Shown: positions 11,686 to 24,806 of the stretch, in pieces
Position numbering within the stretch: the stretch's first letter is position 1
How the letters are laid out: each line of letters starts with the position of its first letter
NCBI RefSeq assembly: GCF_019048065.1
Contig: NZ_CP077291.1
Coordinates: 1,054,001-1,118,000 of the forward strand
Length of the DNA stretch: 64,000 nt
Source of the DNA: Citrobacter farmeri
GTDB taxonomy: Bacteria; Pseudomonadota; Gammaproteobacteria; Enterobacterales; Enterobacteriaceae
Direction of reading: 5' to 3'
Program-made: the position numbers and the translations under genes
The notes under the pieces: model-generated
Told to the model about the DNA's origin: nothing
The model's input: only the letters and a program-made list of their open reading frames with translations
The model's database searches: none

Positions 11686-13203
11686 ATGAGTTTTTCCGTT
11701 GATGTGCTGGCGGGGATCGCCATTGAATTACAGCGCGGGGTGGGGCATCAGGACAGATTTCAACGTCTGATTACCACCCTGCGCCAGGTGCTGGAGTGCG
11801 ACGCCTCTGCGCTGCTGCGCTATGAGGCGCGCCAGTTTATCCCGCTGGCGATTGACGGTCTTGCACGCGATGTGCTTGGCAGACGTTTTACCCTGGAAGG
11901 ACATCCCCGGCTGGAGGCCATCGCCCGCGCCGGGGACGTGGTGCGCTTTCCGGCGGACAGTTCCCTGCCCGATCCGTATGACGGGCTGATCCCGGGACAG
12001 GAGAGCCTGAAAGTGCACGCCTGCATTGGGTTGCCGCTTTTTGCCGGACAGAACCTGATTGGCGCGCTGACCCTCGACGGGATGGAACCGGATCAGTTTG
12101 ATGTTTTCAGCGATGAGGAGTTACGACTCATCGCCGCGCTGGCAGCTGGTGCGCTCAACAATGCGCTGCTGATTGAACAACTGGAAAGTCAGAATATGCT
12201 TCCAGGTTCGGGTACCGATTTCGAACAGGTAAAAGAGACGCAGATGATTGGCCTCTCGCCGAACATGATGCAGCTGAAAAAAGAGATCGAGATAGTGGCA
12301 AGCTCCGATCTCAATGTGTTAATCAGCGGCGAAACCGGCACCGGGAAAGAGCTGGTGGCGAAGGCGATTCATGAGGGGTCACCCCGCGCGGTCAACCCGC
12401 TGGTTTATCTGAACTGTGCCGCGCTGCCGGAAAGTGTGGCGGAGAGTGAACTGTTTGGTCATGTGAAAGGGGCATTTACCGGGGCCATCAGCAATCGCAG
12501 CGGGAAGTTTGAGATGGCTGATAACGGCACGCTGTTTCTTGATGAAATTGGCGAACTGTCGCTGGCGCTACAGGCCAAACTACTTCGCGTATTGCAGTAC
12601 GGCGATATTCAACGTGTCGGCGATGACCGCAGTCTGCGCGTGGATGTGCGCGTGTTGGCGGCGACCAACCGCGATCTGCGCGAAGAGGTGCTGGCGGGAC
12701 GTTTTCGCGCCGATCTGTTTCATCGCCTGAGCGTGTTCCCGCTTTCCGTCCCTCCGCTACGTGAACGCGGTGAGGATGTGGTGCTGCTGGCGGGCTATTT
12801 TTGCGAGCAGTGCCGACTACGGCTGGGGCTTTCCCGCGTGGTGCTTAGTCCTGGAGCGCGCAGCCATTTGTTGAATTACGGCTGGCCGGGTAATGTGCGT
12901 GAACTGGAACATGCCATTCATCGGGCGGTGGTGCTGGCGCGGGCGACCCGGGCCAGAAACGACATAGTACTGGAAGTGCCGCATTTCGCGTTACAGGAGG
13001 AGGCGATGACGTCGCAAACAGAAGTGGCGGCGGATTTACCGCGTAATCGCAATTTGCGCGAGGCGACGGAGGCGTTCCAGCGGGAGATAATCCGCCAGGC
13101 GCTGGCGCAACACAATCACAACTGGGCGGCCAGCGCGCGGGCGCTTGAAACGGACGTCGCCAACCTGCACCGGCTGGCGAAGCGTCTGGGGCTGAAGGAT
13201 TAG
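11686..13203 (+). CDS. norR: NO-responsive sigma54 activator NorR
   Basis: A 505-residue bacterial enhancer-binding protein that turns on norVW when its non-haem iron binds NO. The start at 11686 ([10 protein letters not shown]) is set by homology; the open frame back to 11533 covers the NorR sites. The N-terminal GAF domain is at residues 1-180. The AAA+ domain is at ~190-420, with the Walker A GETGTGKE and the sigma54-contact loop GAFTGA. The C-terminal Fis-type helix-turn-helix is at ~460-500 ([23 protein letters not shown]). Its stop codon overlaps the convergent gutQ stop. Confidence 0.96.
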   Translation: MSFSVDVLAGIAIELQRGVGHQDRFQRLITTLRQVLECDASALLRYEARQFIPLAIDGLARDVLGRRFTLEGHPRLEAIARAGDVVRFPADSSLPDPYDGLIPGQESLKVHACIGLPLFAGQNLIGALTLDGMEPDQFDVFSDEELRLIAALAAGALNNALLIEQLESQNMLPGSGTDFEQVKETQMIGLSPNMMQLKKEIEIVASSDLNVLISGETGTGKELVAKAIHEGSPRAVNPLVYLNCAALPESVAESELFGHVKGAFTGAISNRSGKFEMADNGTLFLDEIGELSLALQAKLLRVLQYGDIQRVGDDRSLRVDVRVLAATNRDLREEVLAGRFRADLFHRLSVFPLSVPPLRERGEDVVLLAGYFCEQCRLRLGLSRVVLSPGARSHLLNYGWPGNVRELEHAIHRAVVLARATRARNDIVLEVPHFALQEEAMTSQTEVAADLPRNRNLREATEAFQREIIRQALAQHNHNWAASARALETDVANLHRLAKRLGLKD

Positions 13204-14165
13204 ATGATCCCGGCCTGGTAGAAATCCTGCAAGTTGATGGCGCCGGTAAGTTTACCGGTTTCATCCACCACCGGTGCGGCGGTGATTTTGCGCTTCATCA
13301 GGATCTCTTTGGCATCAATCGCCCGACTTTCTGACTGTAAGGTGATGCCGTTGCGGGTCATTGCTTCACTGACCGGCGTGGTAAGCGCGCCGCCGCCAAC
13401 CAGCCAGCGACGCAGGTCGCCATCGGTAAAGACGCCTTTCACCTGCATCTGGTCGTCGCAAACGGCGACCAGACCCAGACCGGTACGGCTTAACTCCAGC
13501 ATCGCATCCATCACGCTGGTGGCGAGCTGAACCTGCGGGACGGCATCGTCGCGGCGCATCAGGTGATGCACTTTATTGAGCAAACGCGCCCCGAGCGCAC
13601 CGGCCGGATGCGAGCGGGCAAAATCCTCTTCATTGAACCCACGTGCCTGCATGACCGCCATTGCCAGCGCGTCGCCCATCATCAGGGTATTAACGGTGCT
13701 GGAGGTCGGAGCCAGGTGCATCGGGCAGGCTTCGCGCTCAACGGAAATATCCAGAACGGCTTTCGCCGCCAGACCCAGCGGTGAATTGGGTTTGCCGGTC
13801 ATGGCCAGCAGGGCGATGGATTTATCTTCCAGGCGAGGAATGATGAGATCCAGCTCTTTTGCGCCGCCGGAATAGGAGATGAACAACATCACGTCGCGGC
13901 TTTCGATCATCCCCAGATCGCCATGCAGCGCTTCGGCAGGATGAACAAAAAAGGCTGGGGTGCCCGTACTGGCGAGCGTCGCGGCGATTTTCTTACCAAT
14001 ATGTCCCGACTTGCCGATACCCGAGACAACCACTTTGCCTTCGCAGTGGATAATGATATTGGCGGCACGGATAAAATCATCACCCAGACGTTCCGGCAGA
14101 CGGCTTGCTTCCTGTAATTCCAGCATTAACGTCTGGCGGCCCGCGTTCAGTAGTGCATCACTCAT
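13200..14165 (-). CDS. gutQ: Arabinose-5-phosphate isomerase GutQ
   Basis: A 321-residue enzyme that interconverts ribulose-5-phosphate and D-arabinose-5-phosphate, the precursor of Kdo. The SIS domain is at residues ~35-170 ([23 protein letters not shown]), followed by two CBS domains to the C-terminus. It is the last gene of the srl operon and overlaps srlR by 8 bases. It is a paralogue of KdsD; its place here suggests a signalling or backup role for A5P made from glucitol, as proposed in E. coli. Confidence 0.95.
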   Translation of the reverse strand: MSDALLNAGRQTLMLELQEASRLPERLGDDFIRAANIIIHCEGKVVVSGIGKSGHIGKKIAATLASTGTPAFFVHPAEALHGDLGMIESRDVMLFISYSGGAKELDLIIPRLEDKSIALLAMTGKPNSPLGLAAKAVLDISVEREACPMHLAPTSSTVNTLMMGDALAMAVMQARGFNEEDFARSHPAGALGARLLNKVHHLMRRDDAVPQVQLATSVMDAMLELSRTGLGLVAVCDDQMQVKGVFTDGDLRRWLVGGGALTTPVSEAMTRNGITLQSESRAIDAKEILMKRKITAAPVVDETGKLTGAINLQDFYQAGII

Positions 14166-14931
14166 TGGTTTCTCCGGTTATAATCACTTCAATCCCTTTC
14201 TCTTCCAGCGCCTGACGAAATGCGGGATCAATACCCGCGTCGGTAATCAGTTTGTCGACGCTTTCCAGGCTGCACACAACATTCGGACTCTTGCGACCAA
14301 ACTTGGATGAGTCCGCCATCAGGATCACTTCGCGAGCGGCGTTGCACATCGCTTTGCTGACGGTGTAGACCTCATTAAAAGTGGTCACGCCGGCGCTGAG
14401 ATCAATGCCGTCGGTGCCCATGAAGAGTTTATCAAAACTGAACTGCTCAAAGGCGTTTTCCGCGAGCTGTCCATGAAAAGAGGCCGATTTTTTACGGAAT
14501 GTCCCGCCGGGCATCAGGATGGTTTGTTCGTTGTCTAACTCGGACAGCGCGTTGACGATATGCAGGCTGTTGGTCATGACGGTGATATTGCTAAAACGGG
14601 TAAGCATCGGCACCATTTGTAGCACGGTGCTCCCGGCATCCAGAATGATGGAGTCGCCATCGTGGATAAAGCGGACGGCGGCTTCAGCAATACGTTCTTT
14701 CTTGAGCGTATTGATCAGCGTTTTGTGATCGATAGGCGGATCGGACTCCTCTTTATTTAACATCACGCCGCCATAGGTACGAATGACGGTTTCGGCATTT
14801 TCCAGAACGACAAGGTCTTTGCGAATGGTTGTGCCCGTGGTGTCAAAGTACTGGGCCAGTTCTTCTACTGAGCATTTCCCCTGCTTTTGCAGATGCTCAA
14901 GAATAGCGGCCTGACGCTGACGAGGTTTCAT
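14158..14931 (-). CDS. srlR: DeoR-family glucitol operon repressor SrlR
   Basis: A 257-residue repressor of the glucitol/sorbitol operon. The N-terminal DeoR helix-turn-helix is at residues ~5-60 ([24 protein letters not shown]). The C-terminal sugar-phosphate isomerase-like sensor domain contains [12 protein letters not shown] and [10 protein letters not shown]. It lies downstream of srlM and overlaps gutQ, so the operon encodes its own repressor along with the activator SrlM. Confidence 0.95.
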   Translation of the reverse strand: MKPRQRQAAILEHLQKQGKCSVEELAQYFDTTGTTIRKDLVVLENAETVIRTYGGVMLNKEESDPPIDHKTLINTLKKERIAEAAVRFIHDGDSIILDAGSTVLQMVPMLTRFSNITVMTNSLHIVNALSELDNEQTILMPGGTFRKKSASFHGQLAENAFEQFSFDKLFMGTDGIDLSAGVTTFNEVYTVSKAMCNAAREVILMADSSKFGRKSPNVVCSLESVDKLITDAGIDPAFRQALEEKGIEVIITGETNE

Positions 14932-14999
14932 TGGTGTAATTACCCTGAATTAAATTTGCGAAGTGATAATTTCGCAAGCTATTAGCATTCACAACGAAA

Positions 15000-15359
15000 T
15001 TACCCATGTTTCAGACTAAGCGCCAATGATAGTGCATTCTGCGACAACGGATCATGGGGAAAGATCACATCAGGCTGTAATTCATTAAGATGTTTGCCCT
15101 GAATGGCGGCGATTTTGCCTGGTCGGGCGAATACGGTGAGACCTTTCATAAACAAAGTATCGGTGACCCGGCGATCGTCATCGAGAGCGACGGCGACAAC
15201 GACGCGCGGTTTAAAACGTCCTCCCGAACGCCCCACGCCGACATGTCCCTGCAGGCAAAGTTGGTCAAACGCTTTGTTAAAGCGCGATATTTGCCAGTAC
15301 CCCAGCGCCAGTTGCGCGCACCAGGCAATGACGGCGACGGTAATGAGTGCGGATACCAT
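15000..15359 (-). CDS. srlM: Glucitol operon activator SrlM (GutM)
   Basis: A 119-residue protein that matches GutM. It starts with one hydrophobic segment (VSALITVAVIAWCAQLALGYW), so it is probably membrane-anchored; a basic, glycine-rich middle (GHVGVGRSGGRFKPR) follows. In E. coli it activates the srl operon together with SrlR repression, but no classical DNA-binding motif is visible. It is separated from srlD by a REP element and from srlR by 68 bases. Confidence 0.92.
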   Translation of the reverse strand: MVSALITVAVIAWCAQLALGYWQISRFNKAFDQLCLQGHVGVGRSGGRFKPRVVVAVALDDDRRVTDTLFMKGLTVFARPGKIAAIQGKHLNELQPDVIFPHDPLSQNALSLALSLKHG

Positions 15360-15378
15360 ATTGTGCTCCTTTTATTTT

Positions 15379-15442
15379 GCCGGATGGCGGTTTCACCTTA
15401 TCCGGCCTACGGGTAAGCCCGGCAAGCATAGCGTCACCGGGC
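15379..15442. repeat. REP units between srlD and srlM
   Basis: GCCGGATGGCGG...TTATCCGGCCTAC and GTAAGCCCGGCAAGC...GTCACCGGGC are two REP-like palindromes inside the srl operon. They probably stabilise the upstream srlAEBD mRNA and lower expression of the regulators downstream. Confidence 0.75.
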
Positions 15443-15450
15443 GAGACCCA

Positions 15451-16230
15451 TTAGAACATCACCTGACCGCCAGTCACATTGATTGACTGTCCGGTGCAGT
15501 ACGACGCTTTCTGGCTGGCATAGAATAACAGCATGTTCAGCACATCCTGATAGTCGCAGCCGCGCTTCAGTGGAACCTTATCAATGTAATACTGCTCCAC
15601 TTCGTCAGGCTCAATGCCTAACTTGGTGGCGTACTGCGGCAGCAGCGACTGGAACATCGGTGACTTCAACAGGTTGCCGAGCATCAGCGAATGCACGGTA
15701 ATGCCATATTCCGCCAGATCCAGCGCCAGCGACTGCGTTAATCCCACGCCGCCAAATTTTGCCGCACTGTAGCCGGAGTTGTGTTTGCTGCCCACTTTAC
15801 CGGATTTGGAGTTGATCTGAATAATGCGTCCCTGAATACCATCGCGAATCATCAGACGGGAGAATTCGCGCGCGCAGAGGAAGTAGCCCACCAGATTCAC
15901 CTGCAGCGAGCGGTCAAAATCGCCGAGCTGGAAGTCACTGATAAATGCCGCTTTGGCGATACCCGCGCTGTAAACCAGCAGATCCACGCGGCCAAAAATC
16001 TCATCTACACCGCGAGAGAGCGCGAGTACGCTCTGTTCGCTGGTGGCGTCGGCACCAAAACCGTAGGCGATGCCTTCGCCAAACTCTGCGTTAATCTCCT
16101 GTGCGACGTTCGCAGCTTTATCACTCTGAATGTCTACAACCGCAACGCGATACCCTTCTGCTGCAAGCCCACGGCAAAGGAATGCCCCCAGGGTCTGTCC
16201 TCCACCAATGACAACGGCAACCTGATTCAT
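15451..16230 (-). CDS. srlD: Sorbitol-6-phosphate dehydrogenase SrlD
   Basis: A 259-residue short-chain dehydrogenase that oxidises D-glucitol-6-phosphate to fructose-6-phosphate with NAD+. The start at 16230 (MNQVAVVIGGG) is chosen over 16251 because GGAGA lies just before it. The Rossmann motif is VVIGGGQTLGAF, and the catalytic Ser-Tyr-Lys set is in SKSGKVGSKHNSGYSAAKF (Tyr and Lys near residues 154 and 158). It follows srlB by 10 bases in the PTS operon. Confidence 0.96.
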   Translation of the reverse strand: MNQVAVVIGGGQTLGAFLCRGLAAEGYRVAVVDIQSDKAANVAQEINAEFGEGIAYGFGADATSEQSVLALSRGVDEIFGRVDLLVYSAGIAKAAFISDFQLGDFDRSLQVNLVGYFLCAREFSRLMIRDGIQGRIIQINSKSGKVGSKHNSGYSAAKFGGVGLTQSLALDLAEYGITVHSLMLGNLLKSPMFQSLLPQYATKLGIEPDEVEQYYIDKVPLKRGCDYQDVLNMLLFYASQKASYCTGQSINVTGGQVMF

Positions 16231-16240
16231 TTTTCTCTCC

Positions 16241-16603
16241 TTAAGCGACAAACTTCAAAATACAGCCCGGTGCGATGTCGTCCGGGACAGGCCCCGCAAC
16301 GTGCACGGTGCCGGGAAATTCCGCTTCGCTCAGTCCGTCGAAGCGCAGGGTGATGTGCCCCAGTTCACGTAAATTCTGTTCGGCAACGCTGCCGACGGCG
16401 GTGACCGGATAACGATGCTGACCCAGTTCGAACTGCGCGCCGGGCTGCAGCGGGCCGTTCAGTTCGCCATGACAATGGATAAAGCAAAACTCCTCGATAT
16501 CCGCAGGCGCGCCCTCACGAAAAGTAATCAGCATCTGGTCGCAGAGCGCATCCGGTGCGCTCTGGCCGATACGGGTGATGGTGGTCTGATAAATAACGGT
16601 CAT
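16241..16603 (-). CDS. srlB: Glucitol/sorbitol PTS EIIA component SrlB
   Basis: A 120-residue cytoplasmic EIIA of the Gut family. It takes phosphate from HPr and passes it to the EIIB domain of SrlE. The active-site histidine lies in the FIHCHGEL segment near residue 43. It lies between srlE (11-base gap) and srlD (10-base gap), so the four genes read as one unit. Confidence 0.95.
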   Translation of the reverse strand: MTVIYQTTITRIGQSAPDALCDQMLITFREGAPADIEEFCFIHCHGELNGPLQPGAQFELGQHRYPVTAVGSVAEQNLRELGHITLRFDGLSEAEFPGTVHVAGPVPDDIAPGCILKFVA

Positions 16604-16614
16604 GTCGAAACCTC

Positions 16615-18191
<1,577 letters not shown>

Positions 18192-18245
18192 TTAGTTATC
18201 TTGCGAATGGGTGACTCATTTTAATCAGATTGAAAGAAATAAAAG

Positions 18246-18261
18246 TGTTATTTTGATCTCA
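18246..18261. promoter_or_regulatory. Probable CRP-cAMP site upstream of srlA
   Basis: TGTTA-TTTTGA-TCTCA (complement TGAGA-TCAAAA-TAACA) fits the CRP dyad with one mismatch per half. It lies about 80 bases upstream of srlA in an AT-rich leader; the E. coli operon is known to need CRP. Confidence 0.5.
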
Positions 18262-18439
18262 AAATGAAAGTGAAATATTTTAAGTTGAAAGTTTTTGCGG
18301 AAAAGAAAGAATGTACTGACGATCAAACGAGGGGAAGTGATACGTAAATAGTGTGATGGAAAGCGTCTGGTGCTTCCTTGTATGGCGGAGGATGCTTTAC
18401 CATACTTCTCTCTGGCTGAATCTGTTTAATGGATGTCTC

Positions 18440-19519
18440 ATGTTCAAGCGTCGTTATGTAGCATTGCTTCCCCTGTTTGTGTTACTTGCTGCCTGTAGTA
18501 GCAAACCGAAACCTCAAGAGCCTCAAACGACAACGGGGACGCCTTCCGGCGGTTTCCTGCTTGAGCCCCAGCACAACGTTATGCAGATGGGAGGCGACTT
18601 TGCCAATAACCCGAATGCACAACAGTTCATTGATGAGATGGTGAACAAGCATGGTTTTAATCGTCAGCAGTTGCAGGAGATCCTGTCGCAGGCGAAGCGT
18701 CTGGATTACGTTTTACGTCTGATGGACAGGCAGGCACCGACCACGCAGCCGCCAGCCGGACCTAACGGCGCATGGCTGCGCTACCGCAAACAGTTCATTA
18801 CCCCGGATAACGTGCAAAACGGCGTAGCGTTCTGGAATCAGTATGAAGACGCGCTGAACCGCGCCTGGCAGGTTTATGGCGTTCCGCCGGAGATAATCGT
18901 AGGCATTATTGGCGTGGAAACCCGCTGGGGCCGCGTGATGGGAAAAACGCGCATTCTGGATGCGCTGGCGACGCTGTCGTTTAACTATCCGCGTCGTGCG
19001 GAGTACTTCTCTGGTGAACTGGAAACGTTCCTGCTGATGGCGCGTAACGAACAGGATGATCCATTAGATCTGAAAGGTTCTTTTGCCGGTGCGATGGGCT
19101 ACGGACAGTTTATGCCATCGTCCTATAAAGAGTACGCGGTGGATTTCAACGGCGACGGCCACATCAACCTGTGGGATCCGGTCGATGCCATCGGCAGTGT
19201 AGCGAATTACTTCAAAGCGCACGGTTGGGTGAAGGGCGACACGGTGGCGGTGATGGCAAACGGTCAGGCACCGGGGCTGGCGAATGGCTTTAAAACGCAG
19301 TACAGCCTTTCTCAACTGGCGGCAGCCGGATTAACGCCGCAACAACCGCTGGGCAACCATCAACAGGTGAGCCTGTTGCGGCTGGATATCGGCACCGGTT
19401 ACCAGTACTGGTACGGCCTGCCGAACTTCTATGCCATTACCCGCTACAACCACAGTACCCATTATGCGATGGCGGTGTGGCAGTTGGGCCAGGCGGTAGC
19501 ACTGGCACGCGTGCAGTAA
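18440..19519 (+). CDS. mltB: Membrane-bound lytic murein transglycosylase B
   Basis: A 359-residue lipoprotein that cuts peptidoglycan glycan strands to 1,6-anhydro ends. The start at 18440 (MFKRRYVALL) gives a proper lipoprotein signal, with the lipobox LLAAC near residue 19; the frame open back to 18353 has no support. The catalytic glutamate is in GIIGVETRWGR near residue 160, and the family substrate-binding segment GAMGYGQFMPSSYK is near 220. It sits alone, divergent from the srl operon, on the periplasmic side of the outer membrane by lipid anchor. Confidence 0.95.
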   Translation: MFKRRYVALLPLFVLLAACSSKPKPQEPQTTTGTPSGGFLLEPQHNVMQMGGDFANNPNAQQFIDEMVNKHGFNRQQLQEILSQAKRLDYVLRLMDRQAPTTQPPAGPNGAWLRYRKQFITPDNVQNGVAFWNQYEDALNRAWQVYGVPPEIIVGIIGVETRWGRVMGKTRILDALATLSFNYPRRAEYFSGELETFLLMARNEQDDPLDLKGSFAGAMGYGQFMPSSYKEYAVDFNGDGHINLWDPVDAIGSVANYFKAHGWVKGDTVAVMANGQAPGLANGFKTQYSLSQLAAAGLTPQQPLGNHQQVSLLRLDIGTGYQYWYGLPNFYAITRYNHSTHYAMAVWQLGQAVALARVQ

Positions 19520-19528
19520 CGGTTTTTA

Positions 19529-19554
19529 CCCAGGGGAGTTTCGGCTTCCCTGGG
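19529..19554 (+). terminator. Hairpin after mltB
   Basis: CCCAGGG at 19529-19535 pairs with CCCTGGG at 19548-19554. It lies ten bases past the mltB stop; there is no immediate U-run, so termination is likely but not certain. Confidence 0.5.
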
Positions 19555-19662
19555 CCGCACACGTTTTTTCGGAATCCCCCTCGTAAAATTGTCACCTCAT
19601 CCCCATCTCTGTCGGGAAAGTGCTATCTTGTCCGGCATATTTTTTAACTGACAGAGGCTGAT

Positions 19663-20160
19663 ATGACTGACAGTGAACTGATGCAGTTAAGTGAACAGGT
19701 CGGGCTGGCGCTGAAAGCGCGTGGTGCGACGGTGACTACCGCAGAGTCCTGCACCGGTGGTTGGGTGGCGAAAGCCATTACCGATATTGCCGGTAGCTCC
19801 GCCTGGTTCGAGCGCGGTTTTGTTACGTACAGTAACGAAGCAAAATCGCAGATGATAGGCGTGCGCGAAGAGACGCTGGCACAGCATGGCGCGGTCAGTG
19901 AGCCGGTGGTGGTTGAGATGGCGATTGGCGCACTGAAAGCGGCACGCGCCGATTTTGCTGTCTCCATCAGCGGGATTGCCGGGCCGGATGGCGGCAGCGA
20001 AGCGAAACCGGTCGGCACCGTGTGGTTCGCCTTCGCCAGCGTGCGCGGAGAAGGGATTACCCGTCGGGAATGCTTTAGCGGCGACCGTGATGCGGTGCGT
20101 CGGCAAGCCACGGCTTATGCGTTGCAAACCCTGTGGCAACAATTTCTACAAAATACTTGA
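19663..20160 (+). CDS. pncC: Nicotinamide-nucleotide amidohydrolase PncC
   Basis: A 165-residue CinA C-terminal-domain protein that turns nicotinamide mononucleotide into nicotinate mononucleotide, recycling pyridine nucleotides after DNA ligation. The family signature TAESCTGGWVAKAITD is near residue 25-40, and the SISGIAGPDGGSEAKPVGTVW segment is near 100-120. It is a stand-alone CinA-C domain without the COG1058 half. Its TGA stop overlaps the recA -35 element, so some recA transcription may come from here. Confidence 0.95.
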   Translation: MTDSELMQLSEQVGLALKARGATVTTAESCTGGWVAKAITDIAGSSAWFERGFVTYSNEAKSQMIGVREETLAQHGAVSEPVVVEMAIGALKAARADFAVSISGIAGPDGGSEAKPVGTVWFAFASVRGEGITRRECFSGDRDAVRRQATAYALQTLWQQFLQNT

Positions 20161-20184
20161 TACTGTATGACCATACAGTATAAT
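20157..20184 (+). promoter_or_regulatory. recA promoter with LexA SOS box
   Basis: TTGATA (-35, 20157-20162) and TATAAT (-10, 20179-20184) are 16 bases apart. The spacer is the SOS box CTGTATGACCATACAG (20163-20178), a perfect CTGT-N8-ACAG dyad. Confidence 0.95.
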
Positions 20185-20237
20185 TGCGACAACAGTACAG
20201 AATCACTATCCGGCTTCAGCTGGCATGACAGGAGTAA

Positions 20238-21302
<1,065 letters not shown>

Positions 21303-21319
21303 TCGTCGGGTGTCCCTCC

Positions 21320-21347
21320 TCCGGATAACGCAAAACTGCCATCCGGC
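21320..21347. repeat. Single REP palindrome after recA
   Basis: TCCGGATAACGC...GCCATCCGGCA just past the recA stop is one REP unit, ahead of the terminator hairpin. Confidence 0.6.
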
Positions 21348-21367
21348 AAAAAGTTGAATTACACTCA

Positions 21368-21394
21368 AGGGCTGCAATTGATGCGGCCCTTTTT
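21368..21394 (+). terminator. recA terminator (leaky, before recX)
   Basis: AGGGCTGCA pairs with TGCGGCCCT over a short AATTGA-type loop (one T/G bulge), followed by TTTTT. In E. coli readthrough at this site gives the low recX level; this layout is the same. Confidence 0.75.
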
Positions 21395-21418
21395 GCATTT
21401 CTGATTTCGAAGGTTGTT

Positions 21419-21919
21419 ATGAGTGAATCCACATCGCGCCGACCCGCGTATCCCCGACTGTTAGATCGCGCTGTGCGTATTCTCGCGGTTCGCGATCACA
21501 GCGAACAAGAATTACGACGTAAACTTGCCGCCCCAGTGATGGGGAAAAATGGGCCGGAAGAGATTGATGCCACGGCAGAAGATTATGACCGGGTGGTCGC
21601 CTGGTGTTACGAGCATCATTATCTCGATGACGAGCGATTCATCGTCCGCTTTATCGCCAGCCGCAGCCGTAAAGGGTATGGCCCTGTGCGTATCCGTCAG
21701 GAGCTGAATCAAAAGGGCATTGCCCGTGAATCGACGGAAAAAGCGATGCGGGAATGTGAGATTGACTGGTGTGCCCGCGCGCGCGACCAGGCGACTCGCA
21801 AGTACGGTGAACCGTTGCCTGGCGCATTTTCGGAAAAGGTTAAGATACAGCGGTTTTTGCTTTATCGTGGGTATCTGATGGAGGACATTCAGGAAATATG
21901 GCGAAATTTTGACGATTGA
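21419..21919 (+). CDS. recX: Regulatory protein RecX
   Basis: A 166-residue protein that binds the RecA filament and inhibits its extension and ATPase. It has the RecX three-helix repeats: [22 protein letters not shown] near the N-terminus, then [31 protein letters not shown]. It is downstream of recA behind the leaky terminator and thus SOS-induced at low level. Confidence 0.95.
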   Translation: MSESTSRRPAYPRLLDRAVRILAVRDHSEQELRRKLAAPVMGKNGPEEIDATAEDYDRVVAWCYEHHYLDDERFIVRFIASRSRKGYGPVRIRQELNQKGIARESTEKAMRECEIDWCARARDQATRKYGEPLPGAFSEKVKIQRFLLYRGYLMEDIQEIWRNFDD

Positions 21920-22047
21920 GCGCATACGGGATTTTACTTCCCCGTAAAGAAAACTTATCTTATTCCCACTTTTCAGTTGCCGGCGGCCCAGTCAATCAAG
22001 AGTTGTTGCTGGTAATGATTTTTCGTTAGCAAGATTTCAGGATAATT

Positions 22048-24675
22048 ATGAGCAAGAGCACCGCTGAGATCCGTCAGGCGTTTCTCGACTTTTTCCATAG
22101 TAAGGGACATCAGGTAGTTGCCAGCAGCTCCCTGGTGCCGAACAATGACCCCACTTTGTTGTTTACCAACGCCGGGATGAACCAGTTCAAGGATGTTTTC
22201 CTTGGGCTCGACAAGCGTAATTATTCCCGCGCAACCACGTCCCAGCGCTGCGTGCGGGCGGGTGGTAAGCACAACGACCTGGAAAACGTTGGTTACACTG
22301 CACGTCACCATACTTTCTTCGAAATGCTGGGCAACTTCAGCTTCGGCGACTATTTCAAACATGACGCCATTCAGTACGCGTGGGAATTGCTGACCGGTGA
22401 AAACTGGTTTGCCCTGCCGAAAGAGCGTCTGTGGGTGACCGTCTACGAAACAGACGATGAAGCCTATGAAATCTGGGAAAAAGAAGTCGGTATTCCTCGC
22501 GAGCGTATTATCCGCATCGGCGATAACAAAGGTGCGGCCTATGCGTCGGACAACTTCTGGCAGATGGGCGATACCGGCCCCTGCGGTCCGTGCACCGAGA
22601 TTTTCTACGATCATGGCGATCACATCTGGGGGGGGCCTCCTGGAAGCCCGGAAGAAGACGGCGATCGTTACATTGAGATCTGGAACATCGTCTTTATGCA
22701 GTTCAACCGTCAGGCTGACGGTACGATGGAACCGCTGCCGAAGCCGTCCGTCGATACCGGTATGGGTCTGGAGCGTATTGCGGCTGTGCTGCAACACGTC
22801 AACTCCAACTACGAAATTGACCTTTTCCGTACGTTGATTGAAGCGGTAGCGAAAGTCACGGGTGCGACTGACCTGAGCAACAAGTCGCTGCGCGTGATTG
22901 CGGATCATATTCGTTCCTGTGCGTTCCTGATTGCCGATGGCGTGGTTCCGTCGAACGAAAACCGGGGCTATGTCCTGCGTCGTATCATTCGTCGCGCGGT
23001 GCGTCATGGCAACATGCTGGGTGCGAAAGAGACTTTCTTCTACAAGCTGGTGGGGCCACTGGTTGACGTGATGGGATCGGCGGGTGAAGAACTGAAGCGT
23101 CAGCAAGCTCAGGTTGAGCAAGTTCTGAAAACCGAAGAAGAGCAGTTTGCCCGTACGCTGGAGCGTGGTCTGGCGCTGCTGGATGAAGAACTGGCGAAAC
23201 TGTCTGGCGATACGCTGGACGGTGAAACGGCATTCCGTCTGTACGATACCTATGGTTTCCCGGTTGACCTGACGGCGGACGTTTGCCGCGAGCGCAACAT
23301 CAAAGTGGATGAAGCCGGTTTTGAAGCCGCTATGGAAGAGCAGCGCCGTCGCGCTCGCGAAGCCAGCGGTTTTGGCGCGGACTATAACGCGATGATCCGC
23401 GTTGATAGCGCTTCTGAATTTAAAGGTTACGACCATCTGGAACTGAACGGCAAAGTGACCGCGCTGTTTGTTGATGGTAAAGCGGTGGATGCGATTAGTG
23501 CCGGTCAGGAAGCCGTTGTCGTACTGGATCAGACCCCGTTCTATGCGGAATCCGGTGGTCAGGTTGGCGATAAAGGTGAACTGAAAGGCGCGGGCTTTAC
23601 CTTCGCTGTAAGCGACACACAAAAATATGGTCAGGCGATTGGTCACCTCGGCAAACTGTCTGCGGGCTCTCTGAAAGTGGGCGATGCGGTTCAGGCTGAT
23701 GTGGATGAAGCCCGTCGTGCGCGTATCCGTCTGAACCACTCCGCCACGCACCTGATGCACGCGGCGCTGCGCCAGATTTTGGGCACGCACGTGGCGCAGA
23801 AAGGCTCTCTGGTTAACGACAAAGTCCTGCGTTTCGACTTCTCGCATAATGAAGCGATGAAACCTGCGGAAATCCGTGCGGTTGAAGATCTGGTGAATGC
23901 GCAGATCCGTCGTAACCTGCCGGTTGAAACCAACGTGATGGATCTGGAAGCGGCGAAAGCAAAAGGTGCAATGGCGCTGTTCGGCGAGAAATATGACGAA
24001 CGCGTTCGCGTACTGAGCATGGGCGATTTCTCTACCGAGTTGTGTGGCGGGACTCACGCCAGCCGTACAGGGGATATTGGTCTGTTCCGTATCATCTCCG
24101 AGTCCGGCACAGCAGCAGGGGTTCGTCGTATTGAAGCGGTAACGGGTGAGGGCGCTATTGCGACTGTGCATGCAGAAAGCGATCGCTTAACCGATATTGC
24201 GCATCTGTTGAAGGGGGATAGCCAGAACCTGGGCGACAAAGTGCGTTCAGTACTGGAACGTACTCGTCAGCTCGAGAAAGAGCTTCAGCAGTTGAAAGAA
24301 CAAGCTGCGGCGCAGGAAAGTGCGAATCTTTCCAGCAAAGCGGTTGATATCAATGGCGTTAAGCTGTTGGTGAGTGAGCTTGCGGGTGTTGAGCCGAAAA
24401 TGTTACGTACCATGGTTGATGATCTGAAAAATCAACTGGGGTCGACAATTATCGTGCTGGCAACGGCAACTGAAGGTAAGGTTTCTCTGATTGCTGGTGT
24501 GTCTAAGGACGTGACCGACCGTGTCAAAGCAGGGGAACTGGTAGGTATGGTCGCTCAGCAGGTGGGCGGTAAGGGCGGTGGCCGTCCGGACATGGCGCAA
24601 GCCGGTGGTACGGATGCGTCTGCTCTGCCTGCGGCGTTAGCCAGTGTGCAAGCCTGGGTCAGCGCAAAACTATAA
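22048..24675 (+). CDS. alaS: Alanyl-tRNA synthetase
   Basis: An 875-residue class II synthetase that charges tRNA-Ala. The N-terminal aminoacylation domain is at ~1-255, with motif 1 at [18 protein letters not shown] and class II core residues in [22 protein letters not shown]. The tRNA-recognition domain reaches ~460. The editing domain is at ~550-710, with the zinc/active site HSATHLMH and [11 protein letters not shown]. The C-Ala domain ends at 875 and includes [15 protein letters not shown]. Length is normal and no break is seen. It is a single-gene unit between recX and csrA. Confidence 0.98.
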   Translation: MSKSTAEIRQAFLDFFHSKGHQVVASSSLVPNNDPTLLFTNAGMNQFKDVFLGLDKRNYSRATTSQRCVRAGGKHNDLENVGYTARHHTFFEMLGNFSFGDYFKHDAIQYAWELLTGENWFALPKERLWVTVYETDDEAYEIWEKEVGIPRERIIRIGDNKGAAYASDNFWQMGDTGPCGPCTEIFYDHGDHIWGGPPGSPEEDGDRYIEIWNIVFMQFNRQADGTMEPLPKPSVDTGMGLERIAAVLQHVNSNYEIDLFRTLIEAVAKVTGATDLSNKSLRVIADHIRSCAFLIADGVVPSNENRGYVLRRIIRRAVRHGNMLGAKETFFYKLVGPLVDVMGSAGEELKRQQAQVEQVLKTEEEQFARTLERGLALLDEELAKLSGDTLDGETAFRLYDTYGFPVDLTADVCRERNIKVDEAGFEAAMEEQRRRAREASGFGADYNAMIRVDSASEFKGYDHLELNGKVTALFVDGKAVDAISAGQEAVVVLDQTPFYAESGGQVGDKGELKGAGFTFAVSDTQKYGQAIGHLGKLSAGSLKVGDAVQADVDEARRARIRLNHSATHLMHAALRQILGTHVAQKGSLVNDKVLRFDFSHNEAMKPAEIRAVEDLVNAQIRRNLPVETNVMDLEAAKAKGAMALFGEKYDERVRVLSMGDFSTELCGGTHASRTGDIGLFRIISESGTAAGVRRIEAVTGEGAIATVHAESDRLTDIAHLLKGDSQNLGDKVRSVLERTRQLEKELQQLKEQAAAQESANLSSKAVDINGVKLLVSELAGVEPKMLRTMVDDLKNQLGSTIIVLATATEGKVSLIAGVSKDVTDRVKAGELVGMVAQQVGGKGGGRPDMAQAGGTDASALPAALASVQAWVSAKL

Positions 24676-24679
24676 AATA

Positions 24680-24806
24680 TATACACAAAATCATTCAGGC
24701 TGCGTCAAGGCGGCAAACGAATAAGCTCCCGGAAGCGAACCGGTAGTCCGTAACCGGGAGAATGTGCGTAGCCAACGCTGAGCCCGCCTGAAGGATGAAG
24801 TGTATA
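24680..24806. repeat. Divergent ERIC-like palindromic element
   Basis: The element is 127 bases long, the full ERIC size. Its ends are inverted (TATACACAAAATCATTCAGG against the complement of CCTGAAGGATGAAGTGTATA). Typical ERIC arms are recognisable: CAGGCTGCG-CAAGGCGGCAA on one side and GCGTAGCCAACGC on the other. The centre (CTCCCGG...CCGGGAG) differs from the common ERIC core but keeps the hairpin. It begins 5 bases past the alaS stop and probably forms the 3' hairpin of the alaS mRNA. Confidence 0.75.

Noticed and set aside
21973..24171. 732-codon open frame antisense to alaS
   Set aside because: It is the mirror of the strongly biased alaS codons, has no ribosome site and no recognisable protein features; alaS itself is certain.
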